DNA from: Pilaira anomala | Lineage: Eukaryota > Mucoromycota > Mucoromycetes > Mucorales > Mucoraceae | Assembly (NCBI GenBank): GCA_025716855.1 | Contig: JAIXMQ010000061.1 | Location: 62,001-126,000, forward strand | Length of the DNA stretch: 64,000 nt | Reading direction: 5' to 3' | Shown here: piece after piece, positions 1 to 11,955 of the stretch | Layout: each line of letters begins with the position of its first letter | How positions within the stretch are numbered: position 1 is the first letter of the stretch | Notes under the pieces: generated by a model | The model's database searches: none | The model's input: only the letters and a program-made list of their open reading frames with translations | Told to the model about the DNA's origin: nothing | Made by a program: the position numbers and the translations under genes

Positions 1-185
1 TTTGGAAACTTTACTGGTAAAACATTACTGTCAATAACAGATGATGACAAATTACTTGAATGACTTTTTTCTAACTTTTCTTTATCAAGATTAACTTTTT
101 GAAATATATCTTGTTTAGGTTGTTGTTTAAATATAATAAAGACTAATAGTAAACACAAAAATACAAGTGTATATAATGTCTTCAT
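1..185 (-). CDS. N-terminus of a type II membrane protein (partial, runs off the left edge)
   Basis: An open frame starts with an ATG at 183-185 on the minus strand and stays open to base 1, giving about 61 residues. Residues 2-19 are hydrophobic (TLYTLVFLCLLLVFIIF) and are followed by a polar, Lys/Ser/Gln-rich stretch. That pattern fits a signal-anchor and stem, as in Golgi or secretory-pathway type II proteins such as glycosyltransferases, but the catalytic part lies outside the window. It is divergent from the FYRN/FYRC gene, with 239 bp between the two ATGs. The gene is inferred from frame, start and hydrophobic segment only; the family cannot be named. Confidence 0.6.
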   Translation of the reverse strand, partial: MKTLYTLVFLCLLLVFIIFKQQPKQDIFQKVNLDKEKLEKSHSSNLSSSVIDSNVLPVKFP

Positions 186-424
186 TGTTGTAAAGAAAAG
201 AAGAAGAACGAGAGAAAAAGAGAAAAAGAAATGTCACACAGACAACAAAATTATAATCATATTGGGCCCATGATTATCTCCTGTTTTTTTTTTTTTTTTA
301 CAAAAGAGAAAAAAAAAAATCATCCTCCTTTATATATCCTTCACACGCACAATAACTGACTTTTTCTCTTCTTCTTCTTCTTCTTCTTCTTTTTTTTCCC
401 CATAATTACTTTTTTTTATTACAT

Positions 425-1515
425 ATGGATGAATTAGATAGAATAAAACGAAAATTACATGAAACTACTCAAGTAAGTTTTAAACAGTATGATAAGACTT
501 TCTTTTAACTGTTATAATAACTCTTTTTTAAAATATATAGCTGAATGAATCACTTTCAAAAGGATTTATTCGAGCGAAAAAAAAGATAAAGACACTTGTG
601 TTTGAAAGAAAGTAAAGTAAATGAAAAAGTGATTAAATGTATTATATCTGAAGAATCTTTTATATATATGAACTTGGATAATAAATAAATAAAAAAAAAA
701 GTCTTTTGTTAGATCGTTTATCACAAATGGATAAAGGTCATACATCAACCACCAGTTCTGAAGAAGAACAAGAACAAGCAGCAAGTGATCATAGTGAAAC
801 TCCTTTTTTTGTTGCTCCTTTCACTAAACATCGCGTGACACCACCAACACAACAACAAAGGATGACTACAGTTGCTTCTGCTCCACCTAAAAGATCTAAA
901 ATAAATCGTATCAATATAAAGACAAGAAGAGTTCAACCAATCGAAAGAGATTTTAATGGTCACCCAAAGTTACCTCAACAAATTGGTGTCTTGACCGTAT
1001 TAAATCTTGGAAAAATTATAACTGATAGAGATAGTTTTCATAATGAAAGATATATTTTTCCTGTGGGTTATACTGTCAGAAGAACTTATCCAAGTATGAT
1101 CGATCCTAATAATAATACAATCATTACTTCTACAATATTAGATGGTGGGGATGGTCCTCGTTTTCATGTCTTGGCTGCTGATCAACCTACTGAACCTATC
1201 GTAGCCAATTCAGCTACAGGTGCTTGGACTGTGGTAGTACGTAAATCAAATGAGATTCGTCAACGTGAACATTCAAATTCGGCTTCTGGTCCTGATTATT
1301 ATGGTTTTAAACACCCAACAATTGCTAAAATGATTCAAGATTTGCCTGGTGCTCAACAATTAAAAAATTATGTTTGGCAAAACTTTGAAGAAATGGAACC
1401 AAGAGCTGCAAAAGGTGTTATGGCCGCTGCTGAGAAAAAGAGAGATAATTTGGAACAAATGAATAAAAAATCAATTGATTCAGAAGATGAAATTGATGAA
1501 TTGGAAGAATCATGA
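425..1515 (+). CDS. FYRN/FYRC domain nuclear protein, TBRG1-like
   Basis: Three exons (425-472, 541-611, 702-1515) join in frame to 310 residues. Exons 1-2 give a basic, helix-prone N terminus ending in VFERN, like the start of TBRG1-type proteins. A low-complexity Ser/Glu and basic linker follows. The FYRN half reads IGVLTVLNLGKIITDR...YIFPVGYTVRR, and the FYRC half contains GPDYYGFKHPTIAKMIQ and LPGAQQLKNYVW, both hallmark motifs. The tail is acidic. FYR domains occur in chromatin-associated proteins (MLL/KMT2, TBRG1), so a nuclear role is inferred. The first ATG was chosen because the splice phases connect it cleanly; the long third exon has no ATG at its beginning. The stop is only 26 bp from the convergent neighbour's stop. 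Confidence 0.85.
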
Positions 1516-1541
1516 TAACTATTTTTATTTTATTTATTTAT

Positions 1542-3269
1542 TTATTGTTCATTTTCAAAATAAATAAATGTATTAGCATTGGTTGTTGACATAAGAATCG
1601 TTCCTTTTCCTTCTTCTTCTTCTTCTTCAAAGGTAGAAGGTGAATATCTTGTACCTATGATATGATTATCTCGAACCATTTTTAAATGTGTCCAACCTAT
1701 AGGGTCTACTAAGGATACTGTATTATATCGACTCGTACTAACATCAAAATCGCCTTCAAAATGACTTGGCTATATACGTATAAAATGAGTTATATATACA
1801 TAAAAAAAAAAAAATACAGTTCAAAAACTTACAAAGTATCCAGTCAATTGAGCATTGGTTGTACTCAACTTGGCTTTTACATTATCACCTGAATCCAGTT
1901 TTACATAGACTGCTGCATTACTAGATTTAGCCTCAAATAAAGAGACCGGATGACTATGATCTATCTTGACTCGACCATTTGTTGTACGTACTTTAATAGT
2001 ATCTGCTGAAACATTACTAGCATGAATAAAACCATTTGTTGTGACCAGTTTTATAGCTCCTTCTTGAGAAGTGACATGTTGAACATCAATCGCTCCATTG
2101 CTTGTTTTAATTGTAATGTCATTTTTAGCCTCAATAGGTTCTTTTACAATAATCATACCGTTAGTAGAACTGAGTTCAATTGAACCAGAGTTGAGAGCAG
2201 ATTGATGTAATTTAACTTTGGCATTGGTCGTAGCTAATTTTATATCTTGTGATTCTGTTTTAGCAAAGAAATCAATATCTTTATTGGTTGTTTCCAGTCT
2301 ATATTGCTTCACATCAATCTCTTCATCAAGTACAATGATTTCTGAATTTTGTACATCGACTGTAATAAAAGGAGTGCCCTCAGGGACATAAATGGTCGCA
2401 TCTAATCTCACACAAGCATGTGACGGTAAATATTGAGGAAGGTGGAATTCGAGAGTAGTACCATTCGATAAATATTGAGCATAAAAGTTGAGCTCAGGAT
2501 TATATATAAGACTACGTGGAGAAACAACTGCAGTGGCGTGTACGCTACCCGTGATGCTATCTGATGTAACGGACTTAATGGAAATTTGACCGCTAGATAA
2601 TGAGCCCCCCATCACTCGAATCGTAAGCCCTGCATGGTATGTGATTTCTTTGGGTACATTGCTCCATTCAGTACCATGCGTGCAGGTACCTGAAATATCT
2701 ACTCCGTTCACTAATAAATCAATCAATCGAAATAACAAACAAAAACAAAACAAATACAAAAACATTTGTCCTATTCGTTCACACCATGTTCTCTTTCTTT
2801 CTTTAGGTACTTCTGAAAATACTTCATACTCTCCTGGTCTACCTGTTGGAGCAGAAAATGGTCCTATTACTAAATATATATATATCTTTTTTTTAATAAA
2901 AATGCCAAGCTAATCTTTTACTTTTTTTTTTTTTTTTTTTTTACCTGGTGGTGCATTGCTTGGCGGAGAAACCCATGGCCAATTACGATTGACAATGGGT
3001 GGTGTCGTGTTTGGCCATGGATAAGATTGAGGGAGAGTACCATAGTTATTGGGTGGATTATTTGGATAATCAGGAGATGACATTTCTAAAGGTGGTGCAC
3101 TTGCATTTGTTGGGGCTGAAGAACTTTCGCTGGGTTCATAAGGTGGTGGTGGATTATCATCATCCCAATCAGGAACAACTGTTGGTTTCTTTTTTCGTGA
3201 TGCATCATTGTATATGTCTGGTGAACCAAAAAACCTTGGCTCAACTCTGTTATTTGATGATCCAGACAT
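1542..3269 (-). CDS. Single-pass membrane protein with PPxY motif and DUF4097-like repeat domain
   Basis: Three exons (3269-2945, 2869-1833, 1769-1542) give 529 residues. Residues 1-140 are Pro/Ser/Asn-rich and hold a PPPPY motif at 40-44, a typical WW-domain ligand. A basic stretch (KERKR) precedes one hydrophobic helix at about 144-166. The rest is a repetitive beta-rich domain with recurring T-T-N-G/A cores (LATTNAKV, IKTSNGAIDV, LVTTNGFIHA, VRTTNGRVKI, LSTTNAQL, MSTTNANTF), as in the DUF4097 'putative adhesin' beta-helix family. Inferred topology: cytoplasmic N terminus, lumenal or extracellular repeat domain. The last exon carries a Glu-rich insert. The function is unknown; the WW-domain link suggests ubiquitin-ligase (Nedd4/Rsp5) contact but is untested. 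Confidence 0.82.
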
Positions 3270-4205
3270 AACTTTTAAAAAAATGTAAAAAAAAAAAAAG
3301 GAAAAAAAAAAGGGAAAAAAAAGAAAAAAGTGAAAAATAAAAATAAAAAAATCTCTATCTAAAAATTCATTTCAAAGTGACACAATGTATTGTTTGCACG
3401 TAACATGACTTTTTATAGTAGCCTTTCAGAAAAAGGAAAAAAAGGCTAGTTAACAAATGTAAAATATAGTACTTGATCTTGCCAATAATAATCTTCTGTT
3501 AGTTTCTCTTGGGAGCAAGAATATATCTACATTAAAGCTCTTTTATCGATCAGAGTAAGACCAATGATAACCTTTTTTAAAATATTCGAAGTTGATAGAT
3601 ATGTATTGGTTACAGTGTTGAAAATGTTTGATTTTTTTCCCACCTCTTTTAGGCTGGCTTTTTAAGAAGCTATTTAATTCTAACTATATCAAGAGTGAAT
3701 GTACAAAAAATTGTTTCAACTTGAAAAAAAAAAAAGTCTTTTGTAATAGTGATCAATTAACACACATTTGTTTTGTACTAGTTTGTGGTAAAGTTCCATA
3801 TTTGGATTTGTAAATCTTTTACTGCTTTTATTGAGACTGAGTAAGTACAGAAATTTTTGTGCTAAGCTGAAAAATTGAAGCAGTAAACGAAATCAATGCA
3901 TATATATATATAAAAAAAAAAGCTGTGGATATTCCTGAAAAGAAAAATCTCTCTAATCTTTCTCTTATATACAATATTAATTAGACATTAAGTTAATTTT
4001 ACTTTGTAACTGTACGTAAAGCATAACATAAAGTTTTTTTTTTTTTTTTTTTTTTCGATAAACTACCTCGGTTATGTAATCCAGCGAGAAAAGACATTTT
4101 TAATTTTCCGGATTGACATTGAAGTCAACTTATCACGGAAATTTTATATATATCACTCTCTAATACAAGATTCAGCAACTCTTTTGCTTTTTCTCTCTTC
4201 TCAAT
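3270..4205. other. Intergenic, no gene seen
   Basis: AT-rich DNA with A/T homopolymers between two divergent genes. A short open frame near 3628-3813 lacks codon bias and domain signal. The last 100 bp before 4206 are pyrimidine-rich, as expected for a core promoter in this genome. Confidence 0.5.
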
Positions 4206-4883
4206 ATGCCTACTAATAACCCAGCTTTCACCAACTGTTGTGCCCGTTTTTTAGAAGATCCTTTGGCAGCTGCCAAGGTACTTGTGCCTTCCGTTGCAGT
4301 TGAAGTCATTTTACATAAAAAGTTTTGGCAAAAAGCTACTTTAAGAGACCTGACTCTGTACTTGGCTATCGTCAATACTTATTGGTTTGCTACCACTTTA
4401 AACTTGAGTTTTTTGGAAACACCTCTTTGTTTACAATCAAATCATTTAAGTGAACAACAAAAGTTGGATTGTGGAAGACAACGGTTCAATTGGTTAAATA
4501 AGATTGAGGTTAGCAAAAAAAAAAACAAAAGAGTTATACATTGTATAAGCAGTAAAGAGGGAAAAGTATTAACTTATAAATTGGCATAGATTGCTGTAGG
4601 TATTCTTGGTTTAGACTTGTTCTGTGAATGGCGTAAGAGAATCATTGAAAATAATGGTTATGTAGAGAATTGGCTCGCTAGAGCTATTTGGATTCCTGCT
4701 GCTATCACTGCTATTCAAGCCGTTTACCTTTTACCAAACTTGAACAGAAAGGCCAAGCAAGAGCGTGTAGTTGACAACCCAAACCTTGTCAAGGCACATC
4801 GTGCTTACATTGGTTTTGAATCTGTAAAGATTATTGGTTTAGCTGTTGCAGGCCTTCGTTTTGGAAAGATGCTTACCCTTTAA
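4206..4883 (+). CDS. Polytopic membrane protein of unknown function
   Basis: Two exons (4206-4508 and 4590-4883) make 198 residues. The donor is a weak GTTAGC, but the junction restores a hydrophobic reading frame (KIE|IAVGILGLDLF). Hydrophobic segments lie near residues 24-35, 50-68, 102-112 and 132-150, with another near the C terminus. The segment VYLLPNLNRKA followed by HRAYIGFESVKIIGL vaguely recalls small integral-membrane families of unknown function in bacteria and fungi, but I cannot name a family with confidence. It is convergent with RPL8 (171 bp between stops). No catalytic motif is visible. Confidence 0.75.
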
Positions 4884-5053
4884 AATTTTATACATTTTCT
4901 AAAAAGACGAAGTTTTTTTTTTTTTTTTTTTTTTTTTTCAAACATCTATCATTTGTAAACAAACTAATTTTATAAATTTTAATTTTTTGAAAATAAATAA
5001 ATAAATTCGAGTTATAAAAGTAATTTTTATTTGTCTTGGATAAATCAGAATGT

Positions 5054-5818
5054 TTAAGCATCCTTGATTTTCTTGGTACCACGGAGGAGACCAGTACGAC
5101 GAGCAGCAATCAAACCGACCTTTTGACCAGCAGGAGAGTCACGAGCCATAGTAGAAGCCTTACCAATATGTTGATGGTTACCACCACCATGAGGATGGTC
5201 AACGGGGTTCATAGCAACACCACGAGTCTTGGGCCAAGAGTTACGCTTAACTCTGAACTTGTGGAAAGCACGACCGGCCTTCAAGAGAGGCTTATCGATA
5301 CGACCACCACCGGCAATGATACCAATGACGGCACGAGAGGTAGAGGGAATAACCTTCTTGGAACCAGAGGGAAGACGAATACGGGTCTTACCATCATCAC
5401 CATGACCAATAACAGTGGCGTAGTTACCGGAGGTACGGGCAATGGATCCACGATCACCAACCTTCTCTTCAACGTTACAGATAACGGTACCTTCGGGCAT
5501 AGAAGCCAAAGGCAAGACGTTACCAATGTTCAAAGTAGCCTTCTTACCGGCATAGATGAATTGACCAGTGTACATACCTTCAGTGGCAATGAAGGTTTCG
5601 GTACGGAGCTTGTACTTGTAAGGATCACGGAAGACAACCTTGGCAAGAGGAGCACCTCTTCCAGGATCGTGAATGATGTCCTTGACAATACCACGAACAT
5701 AACCGTGACGTTCAGCGAAATCGAAGACTCTCAACTTGGCGGCACCCTTACGGCCAACGGTGTGGGAGCGGAAAATGGATCCGGCACCCTTTCTTTGAGC
5801 ACGAATGACACGACCCAT
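5054..5818 (-). CDS. RPL8: 60S ribosomal protein uL2 (L8/L2)
   Basis: An intronless frame of 254 residues matches the usual eukaryotic uL2 length. It begins [16 protein letters not shown] and contains the family signature [16 protein letters not shown] near the C terminus, whose histidine lies next to the peptidyl-transferase centre of the large subunit. uL2 binds 23S/28S rRNA and is needed for subunit association and peptide-bond formation. Codon use is GC-richer than in the surroundings, as expected for a highly expressed gene. Two TCCGGAC motifs lie about 410-450 bp upstream and are shared with RPS15 in this window. The long antisense open frames over this gene are shadows. Confidence 0.98.
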   Translation of the reverse strand: MGRVIRAQRKGAGSIFRSHTVGRKGAAKLRVFDFAERHGYVRGIVKDIIHDPGRGAPLAKVVFRDPYKYKLRTETFIATEGMYTGQFIYAGKKATLNIGNVLPLASMPEGTVICNVEEKVGDRGSIARTSGNYATVIGHGDDGKTRIRLPSGSKKVIPSTSRAVIGIIAGGGRIDKPLLKAGRAFHKFRVKRNSWPKTRGVAMNPVDHPHGGGNHQHIGKASTMARDSPAGQKVGLIAARRTGLLRGTKKIKDA

Positions 5819-8609
5819 AACTAATTACATGAAATAAATGCGAGTGAAATAGTAGTAGTTGAATTATGATGAATTTGCAAAAATGTTGTCAATGGTTGTA
5901 TTAGTTGAATTGTAAAAGTATATAAGGAAAAAAGAAAAAAAGAAAAACAGAAATGTTAATACAATATTTCTCGACTTAATTTTTTTTTTTTTTTTTTTTT
6001 GACCAGGTCAATCGTCTTATCCTTGATGGATGAATTCATTCAACAAAACGTTTCTATACATCCATCCATCAATGCAAGACTATTCCCTGACATATGTTTT
6101 ATAAGGTTTGTTATACTTGCCTAACTAGTGGAAAAAGAGGAAGATTCACTCATCTGCAGTTCGCCTGTGGGTCAATATGCTGGAGGGAATTGCCTTACCC
6201 TGCTAAATCATAACCGTTCATAATGTTCCGGTCCGGACAGTCAACGAAAAAAAAAAGTTACAACTCCGGACATCTACTTTTTTTTTTTTTGTCTGTTAAA
6301 AAGAGGACAATAAGATACTTCAATTAGGTATATTTTCAATTCCATTCTTAATATCACTCAAATGCGCTCCTGATAACAATTTAAACTATCCATATCAAGA
6401 TTTGAGAATACAGATTTTTTTCTTTTCTACTTTTATTGAAATTGTTTTTACAAAACTATCGTCTCTCTTCAGAGAAAAAAAAAATGTACAAAATCGTAAT
6501 ATTCTTTTTGACCGCTATACCATCTTAAAAAACATGAGGTTTACTACATATATGCATATATTAATGAAATTAATGACAGATTAAAAACATATTCCTTTTT
6601 TGTTGTTAAGATCAATCGAAAAGACTCATAAAAGTCTAAATCGAGAATATTGCATAATAAGACTTTAAAACTCTTTTCTTTAAATCACGAATTTGATGGC
6701 GTTTGTTAATGAAGGTACAATATTTTATAAAATTTAATGACTCCATATCACATGTATACCCTAAATATTCGGGTTTATCGGTGAGTATATATTAGTTTAA
6801 AGATCGATCCAGATAAACTCAAAAATAATTAAAACATTTAGAAGAATCTTCGAATATATAAAAAAAAAAAATATGGTTAATAATGCATACACACGCATGA
6901 TTTAGTAATGACCTTTTTTCTTGATTATAATCAACAAAATTTATTTGGCTCTCATTAATAACGCTCAGAAAAAAAAAGCCTCCTTTTTTCTATTGATACA
7001 TACCAGGAACAGATCTTTTATAAACTTAAAAAGGAGTAACATATTCTGTTAATGGGGAAATATTCAGTTTTTGTGGTAAAATCATGATATTATTAACATA
7101 TGCAGATTATATTTCCTTTTTCGTATTCTACTTCTTTTGTCTTTACAGAATATTTCAAACGCAAACGTGCTAACAAGCAGAAAACATGCATAAAATTATA
7201 GTTGAATTAATCAACGAGAACATGTGTCATTTTTAACTAGACCATTAGTTCGTATAGTTTCAGAAAGATAGTAGAAGGGGTGAGTAGTCGTCTCAATCAT
7301 TTTTTTGCAATATACACATAGGCATAGCTACTGAGAATACATCGATAATATTTGCATAACTTCGGAATTAAAAAAAAAAAAGAAAGATAGTTGAAAAACA
7401 GGTACACACAATGCAAATATGTATTCATGGATTATTAATCATGCTACTTTACCTTCATCCATTTCCTCAAGTTATGTCAAGCTAGTTGTTAACATAGCAA
7501 AATCAAAATAAATAAGGCAACAACAGCTATTAGAGAAAAAAATGTAAGGATCAAAGTATTGTTATGATAAGGTATAAAATAGGAGTATTTAATTCATCCG
7601 TATGAATCAACGTTGTATTAGCTAATAGTCAACCCTTGAATATTTATTATCAAATAGGTTTTTACTTTTTCACAAGTGGTTTTTGAACTTTCAGTAAATT
7701 GTTGGCAGCAGCTCAACCGTTTTACAATCACACTGATTGATTGTTTATAAAGATCAATGTAACTTTCTGTAGATTTGTTCAGTTTTTTTCGCAAAAAAAA
7801 AAAAAAAAAAGCGGGGCAAGTTAAATAAAAATAGTTAATAACCTTAAATACAATGAATGGTGGTAGTTATCGAAAGTACAGTAAGTTGTATTCCCTTTAA
7901 GTAGTGGCACATTTGTATCAAGCTTATGATTTAGTAAGCATTATAACTGTGTTACATTTTGTTATAAATAACATGAAATACATACACAATAGTGGTATAC
8001 TCTCATTTTTCATTCACGTCACTTTTATATCTTTACTATTAGTCAAATTATAATAAACATGTAGTACTAGTATTATTACTTTTATATTTCGCTTTAAAGC
8101 AGAAAAAAAAAAGTGGCCATTGCATGTAAAACGAAATCGTTTTCTGTTTTGGTTATATGATACAAACCAGATTAAAAATAAAAATGGTTATTATATTATA
8201 CAAATGTTTAGATCGGACCCTGTACATATAGGCCTCTTATTTATTAAAGCCTCTTATTACCCAAGAATAAATCAAACATTATATGTAACAACTGAACATA
8301 TGCTCCATGTAATAGGCTCTGTAAGAAAACTAATTTTTTCCAGTAATAAAATTTCTATTAATTGTTAAAACAAATTAGAGAAATCATAAAGGTGATACAC
8401 ACACGAAACGCTGTAGTCGCGCTTTTTTTATGCTTCAATTCAGGGGTTTCCTGTTTATTTGGTTATCATTACATAAGAACATACACTTTTAGAGTAACAC
8501 AAAAATAAAACCCCAAATCTTTTTAATCATTATCCTTCAACTCTCAGAAAAGTATGTAGTAAGTTTCTTCTTTTTTTTTTGTTTTATACAACACTCGAGG
8601 TCCCCTAAA
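5819..8609. other. Intergenic 2.8 kb, AT-rich
   Basis: No convincing protein or RNA gene was found on either strand. The first 450 bp form the RPL8 upstream region, with a T-run at about 5981-6000 and two TCCGGAC motifs. The remainder is A/T-rich with short tracts of A or T; the short frames at 6402-6584 and 8120-8368 look random. Confidence 0.5.
6231..6271. promoter_or_regulatory. Pair of TCCGGAC motifs upstream of RPL8
   Basis: GTCCGGAC lies at 6231-6238 and a second TCCGGAC at 6265-6271, 413-453 bp upstream of the RPL8 start codon. The same palindromic core occurs upstream of RPS15 (42044-42051). Being shared by two ribosomal-protein genes suggests a transcription-factor site, but no factor can be named from sequence alone. 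Confidence 0.4.
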
Positions 8610-8864
8610 ATGTTTCGTTTATCCATCCTTATTGCTTTCCTTGTTCTCAGTACTGTGGCTAACTCTCTTCTCTCGGTTGAAGTCAAGATCAGACAATCCG
8701 GTTCACATAGACTTAGCTGTAAGGGTGTCATTACATTTTTAGCTCTTGACACTGACTGTATGGATTGTTTGTATGGCGTCAAAGACCTTCATGCTGCCAC
8801 TGTTCGATGCAAGACAATTGAAGGTACTATAAACTGCTGTAAATCAGTTGTTAAGAAGTGGTAA
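8610..8864 (+). CDS. Small secreted cysteine-containing protein
   Basis: A single exon encodes 84 residues. Residues 1-20 form a classical signal peptide (MFRLSILIAFLVLSTVANS), with likely cleavage after the Ala-Asn-Ser region. The mature part of about 65 residues carries six cysteines (SCKG, TDCMDC, VRCKT, NCC), an even number suited to disulfide bonding, and is lysine-rich with no other hydrophobic segment. There is a plausible promoter with a T-run just upstream. I recognise no family. Size, secretion signal and cysteines make it a candidate small secreted protein of the kind used in cell-wall or host interaction, which is inference only. It stands alone between two large non-coding stretches. 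Confidence 0.7.
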   Translation: MFRLSILIAFLVLSTVANSLLSVEVKIRQSGSHRLSCKGVITFLALDTDCMDCLYGVKDLHAATVRCKTIEGTINCCKSVVKKW

Positions 8865-10124
8865 AATCTCCCATACTTTTTAAAAAATTATTACTGAAGT
8901 TTAGTAAGGTGTATATGTATATACATTTTAGCAGTTTTCTGATACTTTTTTTACTTGCACATAAACAACAATTATAAAAATCATTTTTTTTTTTTTTTTG
9001 AAGCTCTTCTTTTTCAAATTTTAGTGTAGATATAATTTTGGACTTGTTTTATTGTATGTTATAACTAATGTTTTTCTACATTACAAGTCATGTATGATAA
9101 CGTGAGTATGATATTTACGCAGTAATAAAAAAAAAACAAAAAGTCCTACCATATATAAAAAAAAAAAAAAACTTATAAAAATTGGTATTTAATAAATCCT
9201 GTTAATATCAAGAAAGGGAGAGTAAGAAATTCACACATTTTCAAAACCTGATTACACTTTAGTTCAGATTCATCAACTGGAATAACTATTATCAATAACT
9301 AATATATTATCCATGTAAATTTGCGGCAACAACAATTTTTTTTTTTAACAAAAAAAAAAATACCTTCCTGTGATTGTTTTACAGCTATCGAATTCATTTA
9401 CTTGAGAGCGCTCATCACGCACGCGAGAAAATTGAGAAGAATACAGTCTGCTGCATATATATATTCCGAATAAATATAGAATGATAACAAAGTTTGAAAT
9501 TACGGAGCTTGAACCCTATACACCTGTAAAGTTTTAAAAGCAAGCTATAAAATAAGATTTTTTTTTTTAATTTGAAACATCCCAATTGCATTGCAATTGC
9601 AGTTAAAAGGCGCCGCGTGAGAGGAGGAAGAAGATTTTAATTATGCCAAGATTATTTTTTTGATAGAATATGTATAAAAGGGAAACGATGTGAAATGAAT
9701 CAATACAGTAATACTATGTGCGCAAAAATACATCTTTGCAGCAACAACAATGTAAGTAAAAATTCACGTCAGAATTTCGAGCGGCACTTTTGTTTTTTTT
9801 TGTACAATTACAAAAAAATATGCTTTAAATAATGACAAAAATTCATCATTTTAAAGAAGTAATATCATTTCATGTGATATTAAAGAAAATGATAAATTGC
9901 CAAGAAGATTCATTGTCATCATAAGATTTCTCTCGAGTTCATTTACCGCATCATTTTTTTTTTTATTTTTCTTACACAAGTCTTGTGTTACTTTTTGAAA
10001 AACCGGCAAACCGCCTTGACTATTTAAATATAATTTTTTTCTTTATTACATCATTTTTCTTCTTCTTCTTCATTCTATTTTCCCTTTTATCCAGATTTTT
10101 TTTTTTTTTTTATATATATACAGA
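8865..10124. other. Intergenic 1.3 kb
   Basis: AT-rich DNA with A and T runs of up to 15. A slightly GC-richer patch (9400-9435 and 9605-9630, with GCGCC and CACGCACGCG) precedes TVP18 by several hundred bases and may be promoter sequence. No gene was found. Confidence 0.45.
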
Positions 10125-10895
10125 ATGGGTCTCTTTGACGAAGTTAAATCTAGAAATTTTTCACTCTATGGCCAATGGTAATATTTAAGATAGATAAATA
10201 ACTATTTAATACTAAAAAACATTGTAAAATAGGTTTGGCATCATTTCTATTATTTGTAAGTTTGAACAACTATATACATATTCTCGGTGAATAATCTTTA
10301 CGAAACATTTTGTAATCATAGTATTAATTGCTTTGGGTATTGTTGACTTCCTTAGTCATTGGATTTTCAGTATTGTAGGATGGTAAGATATAAAGAAGAA
10401 AAAAATAATAATATAAAAGCAAGTGTATATTTAAAAAAAAAAAAAAAAATGGGGGGGTTTTTTTTTAGGGTGATTGCATTCCTTCTTGTATTAGTAGAAA
10501 TTCCATTATGTTTAAAGGTAAGTGATGCAGAAAATACTTGACAGAAAATGGTACACTCAATCGTCATCTCCTTAGGTTTGCCCTACCAGCCCAAAACTGT
10601 ATGTACAACATCAAAGTGGACAGTTTTTTACGTAATCTGACATATACTTTTTTTTTTTTTTTTTAATAGTGATGGTTTTATTGCCTATTTTGAAAATTGT
10701 TACTTTCGTGCCATCTTATACCTGGTGTAAATATAGATAAACATAAAGGCAACATTGAATATATGAATATTAACTCTTTTTTTTTTTTTTGTTTTGTTTA
10801 TTAGATTTGCTGTAGTAATGTTCCTTTCTAATTTGGTCAATGTAGGACCTCTTATTGCAACAGGTGTTTCACTTTTACTTGCATCTATTTGTTAC

Positions 10896-10929
<34 letters not shown>

Positions 10930-11157
10930 GAGGTTATCAACTCACCTTTTAATTTTAAATCAGGTATTGCCGCTTTTACAGGTCAAGCATTTGCCAGTTC
11001 AAAGTAAGTTGAAAAATAAATTTAAATAAATGAAAAAAAAAAAAAGGGAGAAGGGAGATTGTTTAGGAGTATGTGTCTTGCGCAAATACAGTTTTGGCTG
11101 ATATATTATTTATATCATAGGATGCTTGGCGGTACTGGTGTTGATAATATTGTATAA
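10125..11157 (+). CDS. TVP18: Golgi membrane protein TVP18
   Basis: Nine short exons (10125-10177, 10233-10255, 10322-10382, 10469-10517, 10576-10598, 10670-10726, 10805-10896, 10964-11003, 11121-11157) join to 144 residues. The start MGLFDEVKSRNFSLYGQW, the CPTSPKLDGF loop and the C-terminal GQAF(A)SSKMLGG are characteristic of TVP18, a four-helix protein of late Golgi/Tlg2 vesicles related to the metazoan calcium-channel 'flower' family. Four hydrophobic segments fall where expected. The exon 6 donor must be the second of two overlapping GT sites (ends 10726) to hold frame. One intron contains a G7 run and another an A-run of about 28. The ATG was chosen because it lies just after a T-rich leader and matches the family N terminus. 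Confidence 0.93.
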
Positions 11158-11427
11158 ATGAAGAAGAGTTATAATGATAATAATAATATAATACTGTACA
11201 CTTAATATAATATGTATTTTTTTTAAAAGAAAGAGAAAAGAATTATGTGTGAGTGTGTGTGTGTGTGTTGTAACAATGTATAAAGGAGAGATAATATAGG
11301 GCGTGCGTGTTGTTTATTATTATTTATTTCCGTTTATTTTGTTTGTATTTAAAAAACACTGAAACTAAAACTTACTTTCTTCTTTTCCCCCTTTTTCTTT
11401 CTTCTTTTTTTTTTTTTTATTAACTAA

Positions 11428-11955
11428 ATGGAAAAATTTAAAGAGGTATGTTTTTTTAAAAAAAAAGGGCCCTTTTTCTTTTCTTTTTTATGAATGGTTT
11501 GTATATATAACGCGAAAATATACGCTTATAGAAATTAGCAGCACTTCGTGCCGAGATTGATAATGCTAACGCACGCTCTGACGAGCATACTGCTACCTTG
11601 AAACAATTAGAGACTGACCATATTCAAAAGGATCATGAACTTCATTCTTTACAGTCCAAGGTCAAGTCATTGGAAAAGCAATTGGATAAAACTGAAGCAG
11701 AGTTACAAACTGCCACAGCAAAGTAAGTGTTGTGATACAATCATAATCATTTTTTTGTTAACTGATATATTTTTTTTTTTTTTTTTTTTTAGTTTCCAGG
11801 ACGCTGATTTAAGAGTTGAAAATTTAGAAAATACTGCTACTAAACTTGAACACGAGTTGGAAGCAGCTGAAAAAAGAAATGAGGAGCTCAAAGAACTTTA
11901 TAAGACTGCAAAGGAAGAAATGGAAGAAATGGAGCGTCAATTGGAAGTTGTTTAA
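11428..11955 (+). CDS. TPM1: Tropomyosin
   Basis: Three exons (11428-11445, 11532-11722, 11793-11955) give 123 residues, shorter than yeast Tpm1 (199) and Cdc8 (161). The product is an uninterrupted coiled coil with heptad-spaced Leu/Ala (LAALRAEIDNAN, LQSKVKSLEKQL, LENTATKLEHEL) and is strongly charged. It begins MEKFKEKLAALR, as fungal tropomyosins do, and ends in a Glu-rich helix. Tropomyosin binds along actin filaments and stabilises cables for polarised growth and cytokinesis. Exon 1 is only 18 nt, so it is easily missed. A length short of a whole number of 40-residue actin periods could reflect an isoform. Confidence 0.9.

Noticed and set aside
5036..5824. 262-codon open frame antisense to RPL8
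   Set aside because: It is the mirror of a GC-rich, codon-biased ribosomal gene; the Thr/Asn/Ser-rich translation has no family resemblance.
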